Shown here: in pieces, positions 1 to 5,029 of the stretch | How the letters are laid out: every line of letters starts with the position of its first letter | Position numbering within the stretch: the stretch's first letter is position 1 | Source: JAWWBN01 sp033720955 | GTDB lineage: Bacteria; Acidobacteriota; Thermoanaerobaculia; Multivoradales; JAHEKO01 | Length of the DNA: 7,221 nucleotides | Assembly: GCA_033720955.1 (NCBI GenBank) | Contig: JAWWBN010000201.1 | Location: forward strand, 1 to 7,221 | Reading direction: 5' to 3' | The notes under the pieces: model-generated | The model's database searches: none | The model's input: only the letters and a program-made list of their open reading frames with translations | What the model was told of the DNA's origin: nothing | Translations under genes and position numbers: made by a program

Positions 1-1764
1 CGCGACAACCGGATCGTCTTCCGCTACCGGCACGTGCGCGAGCCCGACGGGCCCGACGACGACCGCCGGCGGCTGGCCGTGGCCTTCTACCGCCTGGAGC
101 TGGCCGGCGGCTCGCGGCAGGCCGGCTCGCCGCGCGCCGACGCCGAGCGCGGCACCCTCTTTCTTCCCTACGGCTCGCAGCTCGCCTACGTGGTGCGGTT
201 GGAGCCGCAGACCGAGCTGCGCGTCAAGCGGCTGGCCTTCCGGGGGAGCTCCGGCCACCTCGACGTCTGGCTCGAGACCGACACCGCCGAGCCCCGGCGG
301 ATGGCCCGGCTCGAGAAGGGCGGACAGGGCGGGGCGGTCGGCCTGCCGGTGGACGAGCCGACTCCCGGCCGGCTGGTTCTCCGCGCCCTGGCAGAGGGCA
401 CGGCAGAGCGCGAGGCGGGAGTGCTGCTGGAGGAGCCGGAGCTCTGGTCCGGCGACCCCGTCCAGCAGGCGGCCGCGTGGAGAGCGCCCGAGCCCGACGG
501 GCCGCGGCGCCCCCACATCGTCCTCTACCTGGTGGACACCCTGCGCTCCGACCGCCTGGGCGTCTACGGCTACGAGCGGCCCCTGACGCCGCGGCTCGAC
601 GAGTTCGCGCGCGAGGCGGTGGTCTTCGAGCGCGCCGTGGGGCAGTCGTCGTGGACCCGGGCTTCGATCGCGTCGATCTTCACCGGCCTCTGGCCGCACA
701 CCCACGGGGCCATCGGCCGGCGTGACCGGCTGTCCGAGGAGGCCGTCACCCTGGCCGAAGCGCTCGCCGCGGGCGGCTACCACACGGTGGCCTTCGCCAC
801 GAACCCCAACATCGACGAGCGGTTCGGCTTCAGCCAGGGCTTCGAGGAGTACTACCACGTGCGCCGCGGCACCGACTCGCCCCGGGTGACGGCCCGGGTG
901 CTGCAGTGGCTGGACCAGTGGGAGGACGACGGCAGGCCGCTCTTCCTCTTCGTGCACACGGTGGACCCGCACGACCCCTACACGCCGCCGCCCGAGTTCA
1001 TGGAGCGCTTCGCGCCGGAGTCGAAGGAGTACCTCGAGGAGCGTGCCGCCCAGCGCCGGCGCGACCGGTGGTCGACCACGGAGGAGAACCTGTGGCACAT
1101 GAACCGGCTCTACGACGCCGAGGTGGCCTTCAACGACGCCAGCTTCGGCGTCTTCCTGGACGAGCTGCGAGAGCGCGCGCTCTACGACGACTCCATCCTG
1201 GCGTTCGTCTCCGACCACGGCGAGGAGTTCCAGGAGCACGGCAACTTCACCCACGGCAAGAACCTCTTCGCCGAGACCCTCGACTTCCCCTTCGTGATCC
1301 GCTTCCCGGGCCAGCGGGAGGGGCGCCGGGTCGCGACGCCCGTGCAGCACACCGACCTGATGCCGACCCTGCTCGACTACCTGGGGCTGCCCATCCCGGA
1401 CGCGGTGGAGGGCCGCAGCCTGGCGGCGGTCGCCGACCCGCGGTTCGAGGAGCCGGCGGGAAGCGGCGCGCGGATCTTCTCCCACCTGGAGCTCGACGGC
1501 TCCCTCATCCTGTCGGTGGTGGACGGCGACTGGAAGATGATCGAGTGGCACGCCCGGCGCGGACCTCACCGGGCGCTGTTCAACCTGCGCGAGGACCCCG
1601 GCGAGACCGTGAACCTGGCCGACCGCTACCCCATCCGCACCGCCGTCATGGCCCGCATGCTGACCGAGCGTCTCGAGGGCGGCGGGGCCCGGCTCCGCCG
1701 CGAGGAGGCCGAGCTGGACGAGGAGCTGGAGCGCAGCCTCAAGGCCCTGGGCTACCTGCAGTAG
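1..1764 (+). CDS. Sulfatase-like hydrolase (alkaline phosphatase superfamily), 5'-truncated
   Basis: The frame is open to the left edge, so the GTG at 34 is probably internal; 587 codons are visible (numbered here from base 1). Residues about 1-160 form a beta-rich, jelly-roll-like region with no family I recognise. From residue 172 a sulfatase/alkaline-phosphatase fold (PF00884 type) follows: HIVLYLVDTLRSDR with metal-ligand candidate D179, then WTRASIASIFTG, where T219 aligns with the formylglycine Cys/Ser of true sulfatases, then HTVDPHDPY (319-327), SDHGEEF with D405 and H406, and THGK (417-420). The C-terminal LFNLREDPGE block (526-535) is typical of sulfatases. The superfamily hydrolyses or transfers sulfate or phosphate esters. 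Without a Cys or Ser to convert to formylglycine, Thr would have to be the direct nucleophile, as in nucleotide pyrophosphatases and phosphoethanolamine transferases, so phosphoester chemistry is as likely as sulfatase activity. The substrate is unknown. The missing N-terminus hides any signal peptide. The gene converges on the metallopeptidase gene. Confidence 0.88.
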   Translation, partial: RDNRIVFRYRHVREPDGPDDDRRRLAVAFYRLELAGGSRQAGSPRADAERGTLFLPYGSQLAYVVRLEPQTELRVKRLAFRGSSGHLDVWLETDTAEPRRMARLEKGGQGGAVGLPVDEPTPGRLVLRALAEGTAEREAGVLLEEPELWSGDPVQQAAAWRAPEPDGPRRPHIVLYLVDTLRSDRLGVYGYERPLTPRLDEFAREAVVFERAVGQSSWTRASIASIFTGLWPHTHGAIGRRDRLSEEAVTLAEALAAGGYHTVAFATNPNIDERFGFSQGFEEYYHVRRGTDSPRVTARVLQWLDQWEDDGRPLFLFVHTVDPHDPYTPPPEFMERFAPESKEYLEERAAQRRRDRWSTTEENLWHMNRLYDAEVAFNDASFGVFLDELRERALYDDSILAFVSDHGEEFQEHGNFTHGKNLFAETLDFPFVIRFPGQREGRRVATPVQHTDLMPTLLDYLGLPIPDAVEGRSLAAVADPRFEEPAGSGARIFSHLELDGSLILSVVDGDWKMIEWHARRGPHRALFNLREDPGETVNLADRYPIRTAVMARMLTERLEGGGARLRREEAELDEELERSLKALGYLQ

Positions 1765-1775
1765 CCCACGGCGGG

Positions 1776-1796
1776 CGACCGCCGGAGCCGCGGTCG
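1776..1796. terminator. Hairpin between convergent genes, possible bidirectional terminator
   Basis: CGACCGC (1776-1782) pairs perfectly with GCGGTCG (1790-1796) around a 7-base loop. It sits in the 43-bp gap between two convergent stop codons (1764 and 1808), the right place for a shared terminator. There is no T-tract on either strand, so intrinsic termination is not proven, and GC-rich DNA produces such stems by chance. Confidence 0.35.
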
Positions 1797-1807
1797 GATC
1801 GCGGGGC

Positions 1808-3481
1808 TCAGCCGCCCGCGGCCAGCAGCTCCCGGGCCTGGGGGTAGAGCGGGCGGATGTCCACCGGCACCTCGCCGAGCCGGTCGATCGCCGTCAGGAT
1901 GGCCGGCGTCGCCCGGCCGTAGGTGGCCAGGAAGCGTCCGGCCGCCTCGTAGTCGCCGGTGGCCTGGATCATCAGCAGCTCCGCGGTGATGTCGCGGATG
2001 GCCCCCGGGAAGCGCTCGGAGACCGAGCGGAAGCGTCCCTCCTCGGTCACCTCGAGCGCCCCCTTCTCCATCAGGTAGTTGAACTGCGACACCACCCCCT
2101 GGCCGTGCGCCTCGTGCACTCCGAAACGCGCGGAGCGGAAGAGCCCCGCCAGGTAGCTCGCCTCCAGGGTCTGGCGCAGCTCGGCGGGCATCAGCCCGCG
2201 GTCGATCAGGTGCAGGATGTTGTAGACCCCCAGGACGTCGGCCTTGGCCTCCTCCAGGGTCGAGTAGTGCTCCTGGAGCTCCAGCCGCACCTCGGTGTCG
2301 CGCCCGTCCACCACGATCTTTCCCGGGCCCAGGCCGTGGGAGAGCTCGTGGTGCAGGACCTCGTTGAAGTAGGCGTCGAAGGCGACCCGCGCCGCCTGCT
2401 CAGGCACCAGCACCTGCTGGGCGATAGGCACCAGGATCTGGTCGTACTTGGCCCGCATGACGTTGCGCAGCAGGACCTTCTTGGAGCCCTTCGCCTCGCG
2501 CACCCGCTCGTCGTTGGGCAGGTTGAACGCCAGGGTCTGCACCCCCGCCTTGGTGTCGCCGCCCGAGAAAAGCAGATCCACCACCCGGATCGGACTCTCG
2601 CTGCCCCGGTCGAAGTTCTTGTGTTCGTCGGGGATCGGGAGGTTGCGCTCCAGGGCCGGGAGCTCCGCCTTGTAGCGCTCGAGGGCCGCCGACTCCTCGG
2701 GCAGGGCCACCGTCACGAAGGCCTCGAAGGCCGCCTTGTACCCCTTCAGCTTGTCCTCGTAGGTCTCGTAGGGGCCGATGGTCACCTCGATCGGCGCGTC
2801 CAGGTCCATCCAGGCCATGTCGCTCTCGTAGTAGTCGTCGGTGCCGAAGGCGTCGGCCCGGGTGGTCAGGAAGCGAGCCAGCGACACGTTGTCGGTCAGA
2901 GCGGCCGCCGCCCGGAGCTTCTCCGCCGCCGGCTCCAGCCACTCGGCGTAGGCCTCGGAGTACGGGACGGGGGTCAGGGCGTCGCCATCGCGCCGCACCA
3001 GGGTCGTCAGCTCCGTCAGCTCGCCCCGGGCCTCCGGGTGGGCCGCGAGATAGGCCTCGAGCTCCGCCGCGGTCAGATCGACCGGGTAGAAGCCGGCCCC
3101 GGGCGGATGGGGCATCTCGCCCAGCCAGGCCTCCATCTCGTCCAGCCGGTCCCAGGGACCGAAGTTGACGTCGAAGTAGGTCCGCACCGACTCGGGGAAG
3201 CCGCCGCTCTGGAGCCGGGTCCGCATCTGGGGGTTCCCCTCCCACACCTGGCGCAGGAAGATCTCGTCCATCAGCACCCCGGCCTCTACCAGACGCCGCA
3301 GCACGTCGCGCTCCGCGTCGCCGAACTGGGAGAGCTCCACGGTCATCTCGGTGGGGGCGTAGCGCGCCAGCCGCTCTTCGACGTCGGCGGCCACGGCCAG
3401 AGTCTTCTCGGGTGGCGAGGCCGGCTCTCCGGCGCAGCCGGCCAGCGGCACGAGCAGGGCGAGGGCGAGTGCAGGTCGCAT
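1808..3481 (-). CDS. M49 (dipeptidyl-peptidase III)-like zinc metallopeptidase lipoprotein
   Basis: 557 aa. I chose the ATG at 3481 because it follows a perfect AGGAGG with 6-base spacing and begins a short lipoprotein signal peptide (MRPALALALLVPLAGC; lipobox LAGC, C16 lipidated). The open frame reaching 3604 adds 41 Arg-rich residues that would bury this signal. The mature protein resembles bacterial M49-like peptidases: an N-terminal helical part with MDEIFLRQVW, a central FNLPNDERV block (about 317-325), the zinc motif HELSH (H378, E379, H382) followed by GLGPG, the downstream EEAKAD (410-415) that would supply the third zinc ligand (probably E411), and an AHGQG motif near 457-461. M49 enzymes remove dipeptides from oligopeptide N-termini. 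The pentapeptide HExxH replaces the six-residue HExxGH of classical DPP III. The protein is predicted to be membrane-anchored in the periplasm or exported, perhaps scavenging peptides. It has its own promoter region and no co-directional neighbour in this window. Family assignment is fairly sure; dipeptidase activity is inferred. Confidence 0.85.
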   Translation of the reverse strand: MRPALALALLVPLAGCAGEPASPPEKTLAVAADVEERLARYAPTEMTVELSQFGDAERDVLRRLVEAGVLMDEIFLRQVWEGNPQMRTRLQSGGFPESVRTYFDVNFGPWDRLDEMEAWLGEMPHPPGAGFYPVDLTAAELEAYLAAHPEARGELTELTTLVRRDGDALTPVPYSEAYAEWLEPAAEKLRAAAALTDNVSLARFLTTRADAFGTDDYYESDMAWMDLDAPIEVTIGPYETYEDKLKGYKAAFEAFVTVALPEESAALERYKAELPALERNLPIPDEHKNFDRGSESPIRVVDLLFSGGDTKAGVQTLAFNLPNDERVREAKGSKKVLLRNVMRAKYDQILVPIAQQVLVPEQAARVAFDAYFNEVLHHELSHGLGPGKIVVDGRDTEVRLELQEHYSTLEEAKADVLGVYNILHLIDRGLMPAELRQTLEASYLAGLFRSARFGVHEAHGQGVVSQFNYLMEKGALEVTEEGRFRSVSERFPGAIRDITAELLMIQATGDYEAAGRFLATYGRATPAILTAIDRLGEVPVDIRPLYPQARELLAAGG

Positions 3482-3487
3482 ACAGAA

Positions 3488-3493
3488 CCTCCT
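3488..3493 (-). promoter_or_regulatory. Shine-Dalgarno AGGAGG of the M49-like lipoprotein gene
   Basis: The minus strand reads AGGAGG, then six bases (TTCTGT), then ATG at 3481. It is the strongest ribosome binding site in the window and fixes the start of the lipoprotein at the signal peptide rather than at the upstream in-frame codon at 3604. Confidence 0.8.
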
Positions 3494-3500
3494 GCGCCGG

Positions 3501-3506
3501 AGTTTA
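3501..3506 (-). promoter_or_regulatory. Possible -10 box (TAAACT) of the M49-like gene
   Basis: The minus strand reads TAAACT, matching TATAAT at four of six positions, in otherwise very GC-rich DNA. Transcription would start near 3494, giving a leader of only about 13 bases that is mostly the Shine-Dalgarno. No good -35 hexamer is visible 16-18 bases upstream; that position is occupied by the palindrome at 3518-3531. Confidence 0.35.
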
Positions 3507-3517
3507 CGCACCCCGTC

Positions 3518-3531
3518 CCTCCCATGGGAGG
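3518..3531. promoter_or_regulatory. 14-bp perfect palindrome, candidate operator
   Basis: CCTCCCATGGGAGG is perfectly self-complementary with no spacer. Its centre lies about 43 bp upstream of the lipoprotein start codon and overlaps where a -35 element would fall for the TAAACT box. It is also about 46 bp before the start of the rightward broken gene at 3577, so a bound protein could affect both directions. No regulator gene is visible in the window. The operator role is inferred from symmetry and position only. Confidence 0.35.
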
Positions 3532-3576
3532 CTCGAGGCGTGCGAGAATCGGGGCGGCTCGGACGACCTCTCCGTG

Positions 3577-3917
3577 ATGAGCGGCTCCTCCCCCCCTTCC
3601 CCACCGATCCCCGGCCGCCGGGCCCTCGCCCTGTCGCGGCCCGTGGTGCGGCGGGGACTCACCTACGCCGCGGTCGTGGGCCCCGTCCTGATCGCCATCA
3701 ACCATGGCGACCAGCTCCTCCAGGGGCAGGTGGACGCCCGCGTCTCGAGGCCGCCGGCTGGGAGAAGGAGCGGATCGACGCCCGGTTCGCGGAGCTCCGC
3801 CCGATGTACACGCCGATTCGCCAGGCCACCTTCGGCGTCCTCGGGACCTTCGTGACCTGTCTGCCGATGGTCCTGGTGCTGGCGTTGCTCTTCCGGGCGC
3901 GGGGCGAGCCGGGCTAG
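3577..3917 (+). pseudogene. Frameshifted small membrane protein, NrtS-like N-terminal half
   Basis: Two reading frames together make one plausible protein of about 113 aa. From the ATG at 3577 (a GTG at 3574 is adjacent) the first frame gives a Pro-rich leader, then VVRRGLTYAAVVGPVLIAIN (a membrane helix) and HGDQLLQGQVDA. This part resembles the start of the small nitrate/nitrite transporter family NrtS, which carries an I-N-x-G-D turn after its first helix. After about base 3740 that frame becomes Arg/Ser-rich and meaningless. The frame one base back (-1) then gives RLEAAGWEKERIDARFAELR, a second helix (TFGVLGTFVTCLPMVLVLAL) and a stop at 3915-3917. The second half does not look like NrtS to me and is closer in style to small DUF4199-like membrane proteins. 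The junction lies between about 3736 and 3746, with no slippery heptamer, so mutation or a one-base sequencing deletion is more likely than programmed frameshifting. The Shine-Dalgarno is weak. The substrate assignment is tentative. Confidence 0.55.
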
Positions 3918-3934
3918 GCGGCCGATCTGAAACC

Positions 3935-3952
3935 CGCCGGACGGCGCCGGCG
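3935..3952 (+). other. Short GC hairpin downstream of the frameshifted gene
   Basis: CGCCGG (3935-3940) pairs with CCGGCG (3947-3952) around a 6-base loop, in the 60-bp gap between the stop at 3917 and the sensor gene. No T-tract follows. It could be a weak transcription attenuator or simply a chance stem in GC-rich DNA. Confidence 0.2.
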
Positions 3953-3965
3953 TAGGGCGAGGTCG

Positions 3966-3972
3966 AAGGGAG
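3966..3972 (+). promoter_or_regulatory. Shine-Dalgarno (AAGGGAG) of the sensor-domain gene
   Basis: AAGGGAG lies 5 bases before the ATG at 3978 and supports that start. Upstream in-frame sequence carries no recognisable coding similarity. Confidence 0.6.
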
Positions 3973-3977
3973 ATGCG

Positions 3978-4649
3978 ATGACGACCTCGAGATGGGACCC
4001 CCGAACCGTTCTGGCCCGCTTCTTCGGCGTCGTGGGGCGCGGCCGCTCGTATCTCAACGCCCTCTACCTGCTGCTGGCATTCCCGCTCGGAGTCGTCTAC
4101 TTCTGCTTTCTCGCCGTCGGTCTGTCGCTGGGGCTGGGCCTGGTGATCGTCTGGGTGGGCCTCCTGGTGCTGGCCGTGGTGCTGCTCGTGAGCTGGCTGC
4201 TCTCCTCGTTCGAGCGCCAGCAGGCGATCTGGCTGCTGGGCGCGCCCCTGCGGGCCGATGCGCCGAGACCACCCGCGGGTGCCACCGCCGGCGCCCGCCT
4301 CGCGAGCTGGCTGCGCGACCGTCTCACCTGGACGGGTCCGGTGTTCCTGCTGCTCAAGCTCCCCCTGGGCGTCGCCTCCTTCGTTCTGGCGGTCTTCTGT
4401 CTCTCCCTGAGCCTCGTCTTCCTGCTGGCCCCGGTCAACTATCCCTGGGAGGGGCTCTGGTTCGAGATGGGCGCCTGGGAGTGGCACGTGGACACCCTGC
4501 CCGAGGCCCTGGTGTGCTCGGCGATCGGCTTCCTGCTGCTGGTGCTCAGCCTGCACCTCCTCAACGCCGTGGCCTGGGTCTGGAAGAGGCTCGCGCTGGT
4601 GCTCCTGGAGCGCGGGCGGAGCCCCCAGCCGGCACCGACGGCGGTCTGA
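3978..4649 (+). CDS. Standalone 'putative sensor' domain integral membrane protein
   Basis: 223 aa, ATG start preceded by AAGGGAG. The pattern matches the 'putative sensor' membrane domain (PF13796 type), often found at the N-terminus of actinobacterial-style histidine kinases. Here it stands alone, with no kinase, HAMP or other output domain after it. Predicted membrane segments are about 27-49, 51-77, 121-152 (long, perhaps two spans) and 175-202. An amphipathic, charged linker (SSFERQQAIWLLGAP, 76-90, then a Pro/Ala-rich stretch) separates two similar halves: YLLLAFPLGV (30-39) matches FLLLKLPLGV (123-132), an internal repeat offset by 93 residues. The segment APVNYPWEGLWFEMGAWEWH (151-170) with many Trp/aromatics is probably an extracytoplasmic loop. 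Ligand and partner are unknown, and no response regulator or kinase is in the window. The gene is intact although both neighbours are damaged. Family call is fairly confident; a sensing role is only inferred. Confidence 0.8.
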   Translation: MTTSRWDPRTVLARFFGVVGRGRSYLNALYLLLAFPLGVVYFCFLAVGLSLGLGLVIVWVGLLVLAVVLLVSWLLSSFERQQAIWLLGAPLRADAPRPPAGATAGARLASWLRDRLTWTGPVFLLLKLPLGVASFVLAVFCLSLSLVFLLAPVNYPWEGLWFEMGAWEWHVDTLPEALVCSAIGFLLLVLSLHLLNAVAWVWKRLALVLLERGRSPQPAPTAV

Positions 4650-4691
4650 GCGCCCCTCGACGGCGGCGGGGTCCTGGGGATCCGCGCCCCG

Positions 4692-4874
4692 ATGCACGAG
4701 AGCGAGACCGCGGTGGTGCGCCCCTACCTGTCGGTGGCCGACGTCGAGGCCGCGGCGAGCGCCGTGGAGGGTCCGGACTGCCAGATCGCCCTCCCTCCCA
4801 TGGAGCTGCCGGGCCACGGCAAGTTGGCGATCTATCTCCAGGGCGGCGTCCAGCACGGTCTCTGGGAGGGCTGA
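4692..4874 (+). CDS. VOC (glyoxalase-fold) C-terminal half-module, probable truncated remnant
   Basis: 60 aa from ATG 4692 to TGA 4872-4874. It matches the second beta-alpha-beta-beta-beta module of VOC/glyoxalase-like proteins: VVRPYLSVADVEAAASA (strand then helix), ALPPMELPGHGKLAIYLQGG (strands) and VQHGLWEG, where the E of LWE sits at a usual metal-ligand position. Normal VOC proteins carry two such modules in about 110-140 aa, so the first half is missing. The same frame is open upstream back to the sensor gene's TGA (4647-4649), and those 14 codons (LDGGGVLGIRAP, 4656-4691) also look like VOC sequence just before this module. The coding similarity therefore predates the ATG, which argues for a 5' deletion remnant rather than a true mini-gene. 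The nearest purine-rich Shine-Dalgarno candidate is poorly placed, about 11 bases upstream. If expressed, a single module could only act as a homo-oligomer. No enzymatic function should be assumed. Confidence 0.55.
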   Translation: MHESETAVVRPYLSVADVEAAASAVEGPDCQIALPPMELPGHGKLAIYLQGGVQHGLWEG

Positions 4875-4875
4875 G

Positions 4876-4902
4876 GCCGGCGGGCCCCGAACCGGCGCCG
4901 GC
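4876..4902 (+). other. GC-rich hairpin just after the VOC remnant
   Basis: GCCGGCG (4876-4882) pairs with CGCCGGC (4896-4902) around a 13-base loop, starting two bases after the TGA. The position suits a terminator but no T-tract follows. This sits in the 155-bp non-coding gap 4875-5029. Weak support given the base composition. Confidence 0.25.
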
Positions 4903-4978
4903 GGCGGCCCGAACGGGAGAGCGCCGGCCGGAGGCCGTCCGGAAGGGGCTTCGCGGCAGCCGAAGGCGGTGGAAAACT

Positions 4979-4994
4979 GGGTACCCGGGTACCC
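4979..4994. promoter_or_regulatory. 16-bp perfect palindrome (two GGGTACCC copies), candidate operator
   Basis: GGGTACCCGGGTACCC is perfectly self-complementary and is also a direct repeat of an 8-bp palindrome. It follows an unusually A-rich stretch (GGAAAACT, 4971-4978) and ends 35 bp before the start of the ArnT-like gene, where a repressor or activator of that operon would bind. The doubled unit would suit two dimers or a tandem binding mode. No cognate regulator is in the window. The symmetry is directly visible; function is inferred. Confidence 0.45.
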
Positions 4995-5017
4995 TGGCGT
5001 GCCTCGCTGTGGCGACG

Positions 5018-5023
5018 TAGCCT
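5018..5023 (+). promoter_or_regulatory. Possible -10 box (TAGCCT) for a leaderless transcript
   Basis: TAGCCT fits TANNNT and ends six bases before the GTG at 5030, so transcription would begin at or next to the start codon. No Shine-Dalgarno precedes that GTG, as expected of a leaderless message. No convincing -35 hexamer is present; the palindrome at 4979-4994 lies just upstream of that position. Confidence 0.35.
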
Positions 5024-5029
5024 GGCACC

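Noticed and set aside
2105..3577. Long plus-strand open frame (490 codons) opposite the M49-like gene
   Set aside because: It is rich in Arg, Gly, His, Leu and Gln in a pattern produced by the complement of GC-rich codons. It has no domain motifs, whereas the opposite strand has a signal peptide, Shine-Dalgarno and zinc motifs.
3482..3604. N-terminal extension of the M49-like protein to the in-frame start at 3604
   Set aside because: It adds 41 Arg-rich residues before a clean lipoprotein signal and covers the promoter-like sequence. The ATG at 3481 has a perfect AGGAGG.
3730..3750. Programmed -1 ribosomal frameshift
   Set aside because: There is no X-XXY-YYZ slippery heptamer near the junction and no clear downstream stimulatory structure. 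Mutation or sequencing error is simpler.
4647..4649. TGA as a selenocysteine or readthrough codon joining the sensor and VOC parts
   Set aside because: No selenocysteine insertion hairpin is evident directly after the TGA, and a soluble half VOC module on this membrane protein has no precedent I know of. A deletion remnant explains the in-frame similarity.
3663..4856. Minus-strand open frame (397 codons) across the central region
   Set aside because: Its Gln/His/Glu-rich text is the antisense of membrane-helix codons in the sensor gene. It has no start signal or recognisable fold.
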